Shown here: in pieces, positions 55,478-64,000 of the stretch
Layout of the letters: each line of letters begins with the position of its first letter
Position numbering within the stretch: the stretch's first letter is position 1
NCBI GenBank assembly: GCA_018241265.1
Contig: JAFEEF010000050.1
Coordinates: 27,715-91,714, forward strand
Length of the DNA stretch: 64,000 nt
Source of the DNA: Pseudomonadota bacterium
GTDB lineage: Bacteria > Pseudomonadota > Gammaproteobacteria > Burkholderiales > Burkholderiaceae_C
Direction: 5' to 3'
The notes under the pieces: model-generated
What the model saw: the letters and a program-made list of their open reading frames with translations, nothing else
Told to the model about the DNA's origin: nothing
Database searches by the model: none
Position numbers and translations under genes: made by a program

Positions 55478-56047
55478 ATGCGACAGCGCGGCTATTCGCG
55501 CGCGAACAGGGCGCTGATCGGCTTGGCCATCGGGAGCGCGGCGACGCTGCTGGCGGGATGCCAGTCGCTGCAACGGCAGCTGCAGACTTCGGACAGCCTG
55601 TTCGGTGTGATCACGCCGTACAAGGTCGAGGTCGTGCAGGGCAACGTCATCACGCGCGAGCAGGCGGCGCAGCTTCGCCCGGGGATGACGCGTGCGCAGG
55701 TGCGCGACGCACTGGGCTCGCCGCTGCTGACGGACGTGTTCCACGCGAATCGCTGGGACTACGTGTTCACGATCCGCCGCCAAGGCGCCGAGCCGCAGTT
55801 ACGGCGCGTCGTCGTGCTGTTCGATGGCGAAAAGATGGCGACCGTCGATACGGGCGGTGAACTGCCGTGGGAGCGCGACTTCGTCGCCGCGATCGACACG
55901 TTCAAGCCCAAGCGCGAGGCGCCGCAGCTCGTCCTCACGGAGGAGCAGATGAAGGCGTTGCCGGCGCCGCAGAAGCCGCCCGAGGCGGCGCCTGCGGCCG
56001 AGCCCGTCGGGCCGGCCCGCGACTACCCGCCGCTCGAGCCGGGCTGA
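55478..56047 (+). CDS. bamE: outer-membrane assembly lipoprotein BamE (OmlA/SmpA)
   Basis: This 189-residue lipoprotein has lipobox LLAGC followed by QSLQRQ. The BamE fold shows in [19 protein letters not shown] and [21 protein letters not shown]. It is a subunit of the Bam complex that inserts outer-membrane proteins. The C-terminal Pro/Ala tail is longer than in E. coli. The start at ATG 55478 is chosen over an upstream ATG at 55430 because it gives a proper signal peptide. It is translationally linked to dapB (TGATG). Confidence 0.92.
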   Translation: MRQRGYSRANRALIGLAIGSAATLLAGCQSLQRQLQTSDSLFGVITPYKVEVVQGNVITREQAAQLRPGMTRAQVRDALGSPLLTDVFHANRWDYVFTIRRQGAEPQLRRVVVLFDGEKMATVDTGGELPWERDFVAAIDTFKPKREAPQLVLTEEQMKALPAPQKPPEAAPAAEPVGPARDYPPLEPG

Positions 56048-56874
56048 TGACCGGTTCGGTCGCCTCCGGCAGTCCGTTGCGCCTGGCGGTCGCGGGGGCA
56101 TCCGGGCGCATGGGCCGGATGATCATCGAGGCGATCCTCGAGACGACGGACGTCGCACTCGTCGGTGCGCTCGACGTCGCCGGGAGCCCGGCATGCGGCC
56201 AGGACGCCGGTGCTGCGCTGGGACGTGCGCTCGGGGTTGCGATCGCTTCGGATCCGGCAGCCGCGCTGCGCGACGCGCAGGTGCTGATCGACTTCACGCG
56301 GCCCGCCGGCACGTTGGCGCATCTGGAAGCTTGCCGCCGGCTCGGCGTCGCGATCGTGATCGGCACGACCGGCTTCGATGCCGCGCAGAAGGCCGAGATC
56401 GGTGCGCATGCGCGGCACCTGCCGATCATGCTGGCGCCGAACATGAGCGTCGGCATGAATGTCGTGTTCGGCCTGCTCGAGGTCGCCGCGCGCGGGCTGC
56501 GCGAAGGCTACGACATCGAGATCATCGAGACCCACCACCGCCACAAGGTCGACGCGCCCAGCGGCACGGCGCTGCGCATGGGCGAGGTCATCGCGGCCGC
56601 GCTCGGGCGCGATCTCGCCGCCTGCGCGGTCTATGCGCGCGAAGGCGTCACCGGCGAGCGCGATCCGGCGACGATCGGCTTTTCGGCGATCCGCGGCGGC
56701 GACGTCATCGGCGACCACACCGTGCTGTTCGCCGGGACCGGCGAGCGCATCGAGATCACGCATCGCTCGTCCAGTCGCACGACCTATGCGCACGGCGCGC
56801 TGCGCGCTGCACGCTTCGTGGCCGGTCGGGCGCCGGGCCTCTACGACATGAAGGACGTGCTCGGCTTGACTTGA
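56047..56874 (+). CDS. dapB: 4-hydroxy-tetrahydrodipicolinate reductase
   Basis: This 275-residue enzyme makes tetrahydrodipicolinate for lysine and peptidoglycan. It has the NAD(P)H motif [11 protein letters not shown] near residue 17, [11 protein letters not shown], the catalytic [22 protein letters not shown], and [13 protein letters not shown]. The ATG overlaps the bamE stop by one base. It precedes exbB by ten bases. Confidence 0.95.
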   Translation: MTGSVASGSPLRLAVAGASGRMGRMIIEAILETTDVALVGALDVAGSPACGQDAGAALGRALGVAIASDPAAALRDAQVLIDFTRPAGTLAHLEACRRLGVAIVIGTTGFDAAQKAEIGAHARHLPIMLAPNMSVGMNVVFGLLEVAARGLREGYDIEIIETHHRHKVDAPSGTALRMGEVIAAALGRDLAACAVYAREGVTGERDPATIGFSAIRGGDVIGDHTVLFAGTGERIEITHRSSSRTTYAHGALRAARFVAGRAPGLYDMKDVLGLT

Positions 56875-56884
56875 GGGCGAGGCG

Positions 56885-57547
56885 ATGGGCGGCTTCGAAG
56901 ACTTCTGGTCGCGCGGCGACCTGATCACGCGCAGCGTCGCGGGGCTGCTGCTGGCGATGTCGGTCAGCGCTTGGGTCGTGATCTTCTGGAAAAGCTGGCT
57001 GCTGCGCCGCGTGCGGCGCGACATCGCGCGCGCGGTGCCGGCGTTCTGGTCGGCCGCGACGCTGGCCGATGGTCGGGCGCAACTCGCCGGCTTCGACCGC
57101 GAGGCCGTGCTGCTGCCGTTGCTCGAAGCCGCGATGGCCGCACCGGTGCAAGGCACGCTCGGCGGCTCCGGCCACGTCGATTCGCAGCTCACCCGGCGCC
57201 TGCGCGACGCGCTGCACGGCGTGCTCCGCAACTTGCAGTTCGGTCAGGTGCTGCTGGCGTCGATCGGCAGCACGGCGCCGTTCATCGGCCTGTTCGGTAC
57301 GGTCTGGGGGATCTACCACGCGCTCGTCACGATCTCGACGGCCGGCGCGCTCACGATCGAGAAGATCTCCGGACCGGTCGGCGAAGCGCTCGTGATGACG
57401 GCCGCCGGCCTGGCGGTCGCGATACCGGCGGTGCTCGCCTACAACGTATTCGGCAAGGCGGTCGCGGCCTGCGAGGCCGAGCTCGAAGGCTATGCGCACG
57501 ACCTGCGCGAGATGGTCGCGGATCTGGCACGCGACGCCGCTGCCTGA
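56885..57547 (+). CDS. exbB: MotA/TolQ/ExbB-family proton channel
   Basis: This 220-residue protein has three membrane helices. The family signature lies in ASIGSTAPFIGLFGTVWGI near residues 130-148, followed by GPVGEALVMTAAGLAVAIPAV. With the ExbD homologue encoded 11 bp later, it powers an outer-membrane TonB-type or Tol function by proton flow. tonB is absent, so Exb versus Tol identity is not settled by context; position after dapB and before leuS is typical of betaproteobacterial exbBD. Confidence 0.9.
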   Translation: MGGFEDFWSRGDLITRSVAGLLLAMSVSAWVVIFWKSWLLRRVRRDIARAVPAFWSAATLADGRAQLAGFDREAVLLPLLEAAMAAPVQGTLGGSGHVDSQLTRRLRDALHGVLRNLQFGQVLLASIGSTAPFIGLFGTVWGIYHALVTISTAGALTIEKISGPVGEALVMTAAGLAVAIPAVLAYNVFGKAVAACEAELEGYAHDLREMVADLARDAAA

Positions 57548-57558
57548 AGGAACCGACG

Positions 57559-57981
57559 ATGGCCTTCGGACGTCTCGAACGCAGTGCCGGCGCGACGCCG
57601 ATGGCCGACATCAACATGACGCCGCTGATCGACGTGATGCTGGTGCTGCTCGTGATCTTCATGGTCACGGCGCCGCTGATGGCGTCGAGCCTGAAGCTCG
57701 AGTTGCCGAGCAGCGACGCTGCACGGCCCGGCGACACGCCGCAATTCGTCAGCGTCGCGATCGACCAGGACGGCACGCTGTACGTCGGCGAAGAGCGCGT
57801 CGACCTGGCGGAACTCCAGGTGCGCATCGCAGCCGCGGCGCGCCGCGACCCGCAGACCGAAGTCCAACTGCGCGCCGACCGGCGCGTGCCTTACGGGCGC
57901 GTCGCCGAGCTGATCGGTGTCGTGCAGAAGGCGGGTCTGAGCCGCATCGGCTTCGTCGCCGAGACGGCGCCGCGGCCTTGA
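57559..57981 (+). CDS. exbD: ExbD/TolR-family biopolymer transport protein
   Basis: This 140-residue protein has one membrane helix (IDVMLVLLVIFMVTAPLM) carrying the essential aspartate in MADINMTPLIDVML. A periplasmic domain follows, with the ExbD end pattern VQLRADRRVPYGRVAELIGVV. AAGGA lies before the ATG. It pairs with ExbB, 11 bp upstream, as the proton-driven motor. Confidence 0.93.
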   Translation: MAFGRLERSAGATPMADINMTPLIDVMLVLLVIFMVTAPLMASSLKLELPSSDAARPGDTPQFVSVAIDQDGTLYVGEERVDLAELQVRIAAAARRDPQTEVQLRADRRVPYGRVAELIGVVQKAGLSRIGFVAETAPRP

Positions 57982-57988
57982 CCGAACG

Positions 57989-58237
57989 TCAGCCGCCCTT
58001 GCCGGGCGGCTGGGTCGCCGTCGGCCGGATGGATTGCTGCATCTCGTCCCGTATACGTTGGCGGTCCGCCTCGCTCAGTGCCGCATCGCAGGTCTTGACG
58101 GGAATGTTCGATCCGACCCGATAGGTCTGCTGGCAAGTGACCTGCTGAGCGGACGAGGTGTCGACCGTCTGCTGCTGGTTGGTGGTGCTGCAGCCGGCGG
58201 CAATCAGCAGAGCCGGAAGAAGATATCGAGCAAGCAT
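57989..58237 (-). CDS. small lipoprotein of unknown function
   Basis: This 82-residue protein has signal MLARYLLPALLIAAGCST with lipobox IAAGC. The mature part is polar, with two cysteines (QQVTCQQTYRVGSNIPVKTC) that could form a disulfide, and a helical SEADRQRIRDEMQQS before a Pro/Gln-rich end. It converges on exbD with seven bases between the stops. I do not recognise the family; similar short two-cysteine lipoproteins are common in related genomes. Confidence 0.65.
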   Translation of the reverse strand: MLARYLLPALLIAAGCSTTNQQQTVDTSSAQQVTCQQTYRVGSNIPVKTCDAALSEADRQRIRDEMQQSIRPTATQPPGKGG

Positions 58238-58338
58238 GGGGAGTATGCGGCATGGACGAAGGCACGATCCTACCGAGCCCACCCCGAAACTCCAAGGGCT
58301 GAAGTGCGCCGGGCTTGGAAAACCGCCATAACAGGTGG

Positions 58339-58902
58339 TCAACCGGCGGCGCGCTCCTCGACACGTGCCTGCAACTCCGCCCAGCCCTTGCTGCCGAGTG
58401 CCCGCAAGGTGCGCAGATTGGCTTCGTAGACGGTCGCCGGATCCGGAATCGCGGCCACCGCGCGATCGACGCTCGCCTCGCGCAGCAGGTGCAGCACCGG
58501 ATGCGGCGACCGGTTCGTCGCGTTGCCGAGATCGCGCGAGCGCGTGCCGGCAAAGCGGTACTGCGGATGAAAGCTCGCGATCTGCAGCACGCCGACATGA
58601 CCGGCCGTTTCGAGCGCCGCATCGGCGATCTCGAGGAAGTCGTTGAACGCGCGGAAGTCCGCCGGCGCGTTCGGCAAGATCAGCAGCGTGGTTTCGACGA
58701 CCGCCGGGTCGGTGCGCACCAGGCGGTCCATTTCGTCGGTCAGCGCATTCAGTACGGCCTGCGGATCGGCGCTGTCGCACAGCACATAGCGGATCAGATC
58801 GTGCTGGAACGGCGCCTTCGCGAACGGGCAGAGCGTCAGTCCGACGACCGCCAACTCGACCCAGGCGCGCGTTTGCGCGATCGCGCGTTCCGCGTCGTTC
58901 AC
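58339..58902 (-). CDS. DUF1415 family protein
   Basis: This 187-residue soluble protein starts at GTG 58902, overlapping the stop of the TetR gene (GTGA). The DUF1415 pattern is present: VVGLTLCPFAKAPF near residue 20, TTLLILPNAPADFRAFNDFL in the middle, and FHPQYRFAG followed by NRSPHPVLHLLRE. Function is unknown. As second gene of a TetR operon it may serve as an accessory target of that regulator. Confidence 0.85.
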   Translation of the reverse strand: MNDAERAIAQTRAWVELAVVGLTLCPFAKAPFQHDLIRYVLCDSADPQAVLNALTDEMDRLVRTDPAVVETTLLILPNAPADFRAFNDFLEIADAALETAGHVGVLQIASFHPQYRFAGTRSRDLGNATNRSPHPVLHLLREASVDRAVAAIPDPATVYEANLRTLRALGSKGWAELQARVEERAAG

Positions 58903-59546
58903 GACGCGTCGGCGGGCGCCGTCAGGTAGGCGCGCATCATCCGCACGATCTCGGCGCCGGCGGCCGCCAGCGTCACGCCGCGCGGCCGCTGCGCGACCAC
59001 CGTATGGATCAGCGCGTGCGTGCTGTGGTTCAGCATGTAGGCGGCGAGGCGCAGGTCGGCCACGGTGATCGCGTCGCGATGGCGCTGCAGCAGCGCGACG
59101 ATGCGATCTTCGAGCACCGCATCGAACTGGTCGTGCGCGTCGACCACGCCCAGCCCCGTCATCTGCTGGTCGAGCACGCGATGCAGGTCGGCCTCGACGC
59201 GGTGCGCCTCGACCGCGCCTTCGATCAGGCCGGCGAGGCCATCGTCCAGATTCGTGTCCATCGCGCGTGCCAGCGCGGCCTCGATCACCGCCTTCATCCG
59301 CTCGATGTGGCGCGTGTGCAGCGCGGCGATCAGCGCGTCCTTGTTCGGGAAGTACTGGTAGAGCGAGCCGACGCTGACGCCGGCGCGCTCGGCCACCGCA
59401 TTCGTGCTCGTGCCGGCGTAGCCGCGCTCGACCAGAATGCGAGCGGTGGCATCGAGGATCGCGTCGACGGTGTGCGCCGAACGCGACTGGCTCGGCCGTT
59501 TGCGCGGGGCGAGCCCGGTGTGGGCCGGTTGGGTCGTGTGCGCCAT
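58899..59546 (-). CDS. TetR-family transcriptional regulator
   Basis: This 215-residue protein has the N-terminal helix-turn-helix AILDATARILVERGYAG, then STNAVAERAGVSVGSLYQYFPNKDALI. The C-terminal ligand domain is variable. The ATG lies 16 bp from an inverted-repeat operator, with no ribosome site between, so leaderless or weak translation is possible. Divergent darcynin gene and co-directional DUF1415 gene are its likely targets. Confidence 0.9.
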   Translation of the reverse strand: MAHTTQPAHTGLAPRKRPSQSRSAHTVDAILDATARILVERGYAGTSTNAVAERAGVSVGSLYQYFPNKDALIAALHTRHIERMKAVIEAALARAMDTNLDDGLAGLIEGAVEAHRVEADLHRVLDQQMTGLGVVDAHDQFDAVLEDRIVALLQRHRDAITVADLRLAAYMLNHSTHALIHTVVAQRPRGVTLAAAGAEIVRMMRAYLTAPADAS

Positions 59547-59548
59547 GA

Positions 59549-59581
59549 ATGCGAGTAGCCAATGCGAGTAAAAGCTCGCAT
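59549..59581. promoter_or_regulatory. TetR operator with three ATGCGAG half-sites
   Basis: ATGCGAG (59562-59568) and CTCGCAT (59575-59581) are perfect 7-bp arms with a six-base spacer. A third copy, ATGCGAG at 59549-59555, lies 13 bp before the first in direct orientation. All fall between the divergent tetR and darcynin starts, immediately upstream of tetR. A palindrome of this size fits a TetR dimer; the extra half-site may give a second binding step. Confidence 0.65.
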
Positions 59582-59649
59582 AGTGTGGCCCAACCCGTAT
59601 CGGCCGTCAATGCCGGCCTGCGCCGGCCCGGTGCGAGAGGAATCCGACG

Positions 59650-60003
59650 ATGTCCCGCTTCCACACCTATTTCATGCTCCTCAAGTCGACCGCGCGCTGG
59701 CGCACGCTCGGGCCCGACGCGCAGCGCGCGGCGCTCGACGAGATCCTGATGCTGATCTTCAACGGCTATCCGGCGCTGCGCATGAGCCACTACGCGGCCG
59801 ATCCGCAGCACGGACGCTGCAGCGACGTGATCGTCTGGGAGTCGGCCGACGCGGAGCAATACCGCGCCGCGATCGACGCGCTCTACGAGCAGCCGTTCTT
59901 CGGCGCGCCGTGGTTCGAGATCGTCGATGTCGTGTCGGGATTCGAGGACGATCCCGAAGAAGCCGCGGCCGATGCGCGCGCGCAGTACGCCTGCGTGCTG
60001 TGA
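59650..60003 (+). CDS. darcynin family protein
   Basis: This 117-residue protein has FHTYFMLLKSTARWRTLGPD at the N-terminus (20 quoted), then GRCSDVIVWESADAEQYRAAI and EIVDVVSGFED, the darcynin pattern. Darcynins are small proteins of unknown function, probably with a ferredoxin-like dimeric fold. AGAGGAA precedes the ATG. It is divergent from tetR across the triple half-site operator, so TetR control is likely. Confidence 0.8.
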   Translation: MSRFHTYFMLLKSTARWRTLGPDAQRAALDEILMLIFNGYPALRMSHYAADPQHGRCSDVIVWESADAEQYRAAIDALYEQPFFGAPWFEIVDVVSGFEDDPEEAAADARAQYACVL

Positions 60004-60010
60004 AGTGTCG

Positions 60011-60850
60011 TCAGCCGGCGTAGACGCGCAGAAAGCTCGCAAATCGCGGCAAGCCCGTCGAGGTGAGATCGCGGTAGCGATAGGTCACGACGCTGCCGAT
60101 CGGCGGCGGCCGGCGGCGCAGCGCGTCGGGCAGCCCGCTGCCGACGAGAAAGTGCCGGCCGCCGGCATCGCGCAGTTCGAGCGCGCCGAGCTGGCCGGCG
60201 TACTTGCCCTTGCCGGGATGGTGGCCGACGACGGTCGCCTCGGCGTCGAGGTAGGGCTTGAGCTTCAGCACGACGTCGCTGCGGCCGGTGCGGTAGGGCG
60301 CCGAGGCGAGATGCAGCACCAGTCCTTCGCCGCCGCCGGCGACCGTCTCGGTCAGACGCCGCTGCAAGGCGGCGCGATCCGCCACGCGCGTCTGCTCGGC
60401 GGCGACGAGCTGCGGCCAGTCGGCCTCGGTCGCGATCTCGCGGAGTTGGCGGGCCCGATCAGCGAACGGCCCGTCGGCCTCCGGCAGCTCGAAGACCACG
60501 TAGCGCAGCGCGCGCCATGCGGCATCCACCGGCGTCTCGCGGCGCACGATCGCCGACAGCGCATCGAAGCGGCTGCGTCCGAGCCAGAGTTCGCCATCGA
60601 GAGGGCGGCGCGGCAGGCGTTGCGTGAACCACGCTGGCGCGGGCACGGCGCGGCCGCTGCGAAACCGCAGTTGCGCGCCGTCCCAATGAGCGCGCACGCC
60701 GTCGTATTTCTCGCTCACGAGGTAGCCGGTCGGGTCCAAGGCATCCGACCAGAGACTCGGCAGCACGAGGTCGGGCGCGGGTTTGGCATGGCCGCGCAGC
60801 CACGGCAGGGCAAGGGCGGAAAGGACGAGCAGGCGGCGAGTGACGGACAT
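60011..60850 (-). CDS. ligE: minimal ATP-dependent DNA ligase with signal peptide (LigE type)
   Basis: This 279-residue protein has an N-terminal signal (MSVTRRLLVLSALALPWLRG, cut at 20). The nucleotidyltransferase motif I is VSEKYDGVRAHWDG, with the AMP-accepting lysine near residue 47. Later motifs are DGELWLGRSRFD, GGGEGLVLHLA and VLKLKPYLDAEATVVG, and a small OB domain ends SFLRVYAG. This is the Lig E form, lacking extra domains and thought to work in the periplasm, often in naturally competent bacteria. It converges on darcynin with seven bases between stops. Confidence 0.88.
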   Translation of the reverse strand: MSVTRRLLVLSALALPWLRGHAKPAPDLVLPSLWSDALDPTGYLVSEKYDGVRAHWDGAQLRFRSGRAVPAPAWFTQRLPRRPLDGELWLGRSRFDALSAIVRRETPVDAAWRALRYVVFELPEADGPFADRARQLREIATEADWPQLVAAEQTRVADRAALQRRLTETVAGGGEGLVLHLASAPYRTGRSDVVLKLKPYLDAEATVVGHHPGKGKYAGQLGALELRDAGGRHFLVGSGLPDALRRRPPPIGSVVTYRYRDLTSTGLPRFASFLRVYAG

Positions 60851-61036
60851 GGCGGCGGCGGTGCGGAAGGTGGCGCATCGTCGCGCCGCTCGTGAGCACG
60901 CGCCATCCGTCTCGCGAGGGCGTCCGCCCGTTCGTTGCGTCCCTCCGAAGAGGGGCGACGGCCCCGAGGCCCGACCCGATGCGGCGATGCAGCAACCCGC
61001 TTCCTATAATCGTCCGCCACCGTCCGGCGCCACTCC

Positions 61037-63604
61037 ATGAACCCCGAATTCAAACCCGACGAGATCGAGCGTTCCGCCCAGGCCGCGTGGGCCGCCGCGG
61101 ATGCTTACCGGGTCGTCGAGGACCCGAAGAAAAAGAAGTTCTACGCCTGCTCGATGCTGCCGTACCCCAGCGGCAAGCTGCACATGGGGCACGTGCGCAA
61201 CTACACGATCAACGACATGCTCGCGCGCCAGTTGCGCATGAAGGGCATGAACGTGCTGATGCCGATGGGCTGGGACGCCTTCGGCCTGCCGGCCGAGAAC
61301 GCGGCGATCGACAAGAAGGTCGCGCCGGCCGTGTGGACGCGCGAGAACATCGCCGACATGAAGGCGCAGTTCGAGCCGCTCGGTCTGGCGTTCGACTGGT
61401 CGCGCGAGGTTGCCACCTGCGACCCCGAGTACTACCGCTGGAACCAGTGGTTCTTCCTGAAGATGCTCGAAAAGGGTGTTGCCTATCGCAAGACGCAGAT
61501 CGTCAACTGGGATCCGGTCGACCAGACCGTGCTCGCCAACGAGCAGGTCGAGAACGGCCGCGGCTGGCGCAGCGGCGCGCTGGTCGAGAAGCGCGAGATC
61601 CCGGGCTACTACTTCGCGATCACGAAGTACGCCGACGAGCTGCTCGCCAACGTCGTCGACCCGAAGCGGCCCGAGTACCTGGCCGGCTGGCCGGAGCGGG
61701 TGCGGCTGATGCAGGAGCACTGGATCGGCAAGAGCGAAGGCGTGCGCTTCGCGTTCACGCACGACATCAAGGATGCCGCTGGACATCCGATCCAGGACGG
61801 CAGGCTCTGGGTCTTCACGACGCGCGCCGACACGATCATGGGCGTGACCTTCTGCGCGGTCGCGCCCGAGCATCCGCTGGCCGCGCATGCGGCGGCGAGC
61901 CGGCCCGCGGTCGCCGCCTTCATCGAGGAATGCAAGAGCGGCGGCACGACCGAGGCCGAACTGGCGACGCTCGAGAAGAAGGGCGTGCCGACAGGCCTGC
62001 ACGTATCGCATCCGCTGACGCACGAGCCGATCGAGGTCTGGGTCGGCAACTACGTGCTGATGAGCTACGGCGATGGCGCCGTGATGGGCGTGCCGGCGCA
62101 CGACGAGCGCGACTTCGCCTTCGCCAACAAGTACGGCATCGACATCATCCAGGTGGTGCTGGTCGACGACGAGCCGCACTTCGACTACCACCGCTGGCAG
62201 GACTGGTACGCCGACAAGGAACGCGGCATCACCATCAACTCCGACAACTTCAGCGGCATGCGCTACCAGGAGGCGGTCGACGCCGTGGCCCATGCGCTGC
62301 AGCAGAAGGGCCTGGGCGAGAAGAAGACCACCTGGCGCCTGCGCGACTGGGGCGTCTCGCGCCAGCGCTACTGGGGCACGCCGATCCCGATCATCCATTG
62401 CGACTTCTGCGGCGCGCTCCCCGTGCCACGCTCGCAACTGCCGGTGATGCTGCCCGAGGATGTCGATTTCGACACGCCCGGCAACCCGCTCGACCGGCAC
62501 CCGACGTGGAGTCACGTTCCCTGCCCCAATTGCCATGAACCCGCCCGGCGGGAGACCGACACGCTCGACACCTTCGTCGATTCGTCCTGGTATTTCCTGC
62601 GCTTCGCCAGCCAGCCGGCCAACGCGCCGTTCGATGCGGGCGACATCGCCCGCTGGCTCCCCGTCGGCCAGTATATCGGCGGGGTCGAACATGCGATCCT
62701 GCATCTGCTCTACGCCCGCTTCTGGACACGCGCGCTCGAACGGCTGGGGATGATCGACCTTGCCGAGCCCTTCGCGCAATTGTTCACGCAGGGCATGGTC
62801 ACGCACATGACCTATACCGGCCCCGATGGCGCGTGGCTCGATCCGACGGCAGTGCGCGAGGCGGATGGCGCGCTCGTCACCATTGATGGCGGCCTTCCCG
62901 TCACCACCGGCCGCATCGAGAAGATGTCCAAGTCGAAGAAGAATGTCGTCGATCCCGACGGCATCATCGACCAATATGGCGCGGACGCGGTACGCTGGTT
63001 CATGCTGTCCGACTCCCCGCCGGAGCGCGACCTTGAATGGTCCGAAAGCGGGATCGAGGGGTGCTGGCGCTATGTCCAGCGGCTGTGGCGTGTCGCGACC
63101 CAGCCGCCCGCCGCTCCCGCCGACGCCCCTGCCGACCCTACGCTCGAGCGGCTCGCCGCGCGCACCATCGCCGGGGTCACGGCGGACATCGACGCGCTCG
63201 CCTTCAACAAGGCGGTGGCGCGGCTCTATGCCCTGACCAACGCGATCGACAAGGCGCCCGCCGGCCCCAGCCGCCGTGCCGCGACGCGCACGCTGGTGCT
63301 GCTCGCCGCGCCGATGCTGCCGCATATCACCGAGGAAATCTGGGCATTCTGGGGCGAGGCCGGCCTGATCGCCGATGCCGCCTGGCCGGTCGCAGACCCG
63401 GCGCTGCTGGTCGACGAGAGCGCGACCATCGCGGTGCAGGTGATGGGCAAGCTGCGCGACACGCTGACCCTGCCGCGCGGCAGCGACAAGGCGGTGCTGG
63501 AGGCCGCGGCGCTGGCGAGCGAGAAGGTGCAGCGCGCACTCGATGGCGCGACGCCGAAGAGAGTGGTTGTCGTTCCCGACCGGCTGGTCAATATCGTGCT
63601 GTGA
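61037..63604 (+). CDS. leuS: leucyl-tRNA synthetase, apparently chimeric
   Basis: This 855-residue class I synthetase has HMGH in KLHMGHVRN near residue 50 and KMSKS in [12 protein letters not shown] near residue 631. The editing domain shows [12 protein letters not shown]. Up to about residue 440 it resembles betaproteobacterial LeuS. After the very conserved [15 protein letters not shown] it resembles alphaproteobacterial, sphingomonad-like LeuS ([32 protein letters not shown]). Tyr codons are 17 TAC to 1 TAT before ~62,375 and 1 TAC to 6 TAT after. The frame is unbroken. See the finding on this junction. Confidence 0.92.
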   Translation: MNPEFKPDEIERSAQAAWAAADAYRVVEDPKKKKFYACSMLPYPSGKLHMGHVRNYTINDMLARQLRMKGMNVLMPMGWDAFGLPAENAAIDKKVAPAVWTRENIADMKAQFEPLGLAFDWSREVATCDPEYYRWNQWFFLKMLEKGVAYRKTQIVNWDPVDQTVLANEQVENGRGWRSGALVEKREIPGYYFAITKYADELLANVVDPKRPEYLAGWPERVRLMQEHWIGKSEGVRFAFTHDIKDAAGHPIQDGRLWVFTTRADTIMGVTFCAVAPEHPLAAHAAASRPAVAAFIEECKSGGTTEAELATLEKKGVPTGLHVSHPLTHEPIEVWVGNYVLMSYGDGAVMGVPAHDERDFAFANKYGIDIIQVVLVDDEPHFDYHRWQDWYADKERGITINSDNFSGMRYQEAVDAVAHALQQKGLGEKKTTWRLRDWGVSRQRYWGTPIPIIHCDFCGALPVPRSQLPVMLPEDVDFDTPGNPLDRHPTWSHVPCPNCHEPARRETDTLDTFVDSSWYFLRFASQPANAPFDAGDIARWLPVGQYIGGVEHAILHLLYARFWTRALERLGMIDLAEPFAQLFTQGMVTHMTYTGPDGAWLDPTAVREADGALVTIDGGLPVTTGRIEKMSKSKKNVVDPDGIIDQYGADAVRWFMLSDSPPERDLEWSESGIEGCWRYVQRLWRVATQPPAAPADAPADPTLERLAARTIAGVTADIDALAFNKAVARLYALTNAIDKAPAGPSRRAATRTLVLLAAPMLPHITEEIWAFWGEAGLIADAAWPVADPALLVDESATIAVQVMGKLRDTLTLPRGSDKAVLEAAALASEKVQRALDGATPKRVVVVPDRLVNIVL

Positions 63605-64000
63605 TCCGCCTCCGCCGCCCGCACCTGATTGCCGCAATCGCCGCGCTTGCACTCGGCCTTGGCGGCTGCGGGTTGCGCCCGCTCTATGCCGGTGGCGCTG
63701 GCGGCCCGGTGGGCGCGACGCTCGCCTCGGTCAGCGTCGCGCCGATCGAGGGGGAGGCGGGCTGGCTGGTGCGCACCGCGCTGCGTGACCGGTTGAGCGC
63801 GGTTGGCAGCGGCGCGCATGGCGATAGTGCAGACGGAACCGCCCGCTACCGCATCGAGGTGCGCCTCGACGATTCAATCAGCGGCTATGGCGTGCGCGCG
63901 GACGATGCGGTGACGCGCGAACGGCGCACGCTGCGGGCGCGCTGGCAATTGGTCGAAGCCGGCAACGGCACCACCCTCATCGACGCCACCGCCGCGTCGG
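63601..64000 (+). CDS. lptE: LPS-assembly lipoprotein LptE (3' end cut by window)
   Basis: The GTG start overlaps the leuS stop (GTGA). The lipobox is [13 protein letters not shown], a form typical of alphaproteobacterial LptE, with [15 protein letters not shown] near residue 98. The frame is open to the window edge. LptE plugs the LptD barrel that delivers lipopolysaccharide to the cell surface. leuS-lptE is a normal gene order in both alpha- and betaproteobacteria, so order alone does not explain the foreign look. Confidence 0.85.
   Translation, partial: MIRLRRPHLIAAIAALALGLGGCGLRPLYAGGAGGPVGATLASVSVAPIEGEAGWLVRTALRDRLSAVGSGAHGDSADGTARYRIEVRLDDSISGYGVRADDAVTRERRTLRARWQLVEAGNGTTLIDATAAS

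Overview
The window is GC-rich (about 70-75% in sampled lines), densely coded DNA from a free-living Gram-negative bacterium. The gene set and order point to a betaproteobacterium, Burkholderiales or a related order. Supporting signs are the divergent fur / bamE-dapB-exbB-exbD run leading to leuS, the hpf-ptsN-hprK run, yhdP followed by a nitrilase-family gene divergent from glnE, and a PEP-CTERM protein with a PrsT-type TPR lipoprotein. The last ~1.6 kb (from about 62,400) reads as a different lineage. The C-terminal half of leuS and the following lptE look alphaproteobacterial (sphingomonad-like), and tyrosine codon choice flips inside leuS, so the right end may be an assembly chimera or a recent gene conversion.

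Layout. 1-4.7 kb: a minus-strand membrane cluster (SPFH/YdjI-like protein, DUF4178, DUF350, membrane spermidine-synthase-like protein) with a vapBC toxin-antitoxin pair lodged inside it. 4.7-12 kb: ubiH-like hydroxylase, then a minus-strand sugar operon frcB-frcC-frcA-ROK regulator-pgm with an operator/promoter at about 12.0 kb. 12-16.1 kb: prsT and a PEP-CTERM propeller-like protein, convergent on one terminator. 16.5-17.5 kb: a frameshifted AEC transporter. 17.5-19.1 kb: a low-GC islet with a secreted protein of unknown function and a small three-helix membrane protein. 19.3-24.8 kb: dppABCDF peptide transporter. 24.8-29.9 kb: two ArsR-controlled operons flanking proA and queC. 30.1-33.6 kb: LemA, a TerB-like orphan domain, flavocytochrome c sulfide dehydrogenase (fccAB) and a chagasin-like lipoprotein. 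33.8-38.5 kb: a three-gene 2-oxoacid:ferredoxin oxidoreductase (korC-korA-korB). 38.5-52.6 kb: hybrid histidine kinase, nitrilase, yhdP, glnE, rhombosortase, EamA transporter, rfaE2, a candidate small RNA, corA. 52.8-57.98 kb: hpf-ptsN-hprK, fur, bamE-dapB-exbB-exbD. 58-61 kb: lipoprotein, DUF1415, TetR, darcynin, periplasmic ATP-dependent ligase. 61-64 kb: leuS and a truncated lptE.

How the genes work together. The frc operon imports a sugar, probably fructose or a related hexose, and includes phosphoglucomutase; its own ROK repressor probably acts at a near-perfect dyad over the -35 box. The sulfide dehydrogenase lies close to a TauE/SafE exporter whose ArsR regulator probably acts at an 18-bp palindrome. 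KorCAB links 2-oxoacid decarboxylation to ferredoxin and NAD(P)H. In both ABC transporter operons a related GC-rich hairpin sits between the binding-protein gene and the first permease gene, where it could stabilise the upstream message.

The best candidates for something undescribed are a structured C/U-rich small RNA at about 51.43-51.64 kb with an anti-Shine-Dalgarno loop, the low-GC two-gene islet, and the vapBC insertion into the membrane/polyamine cluster. No tRNA, rRNA, CRISPR array, transposase or phage gene was seen.
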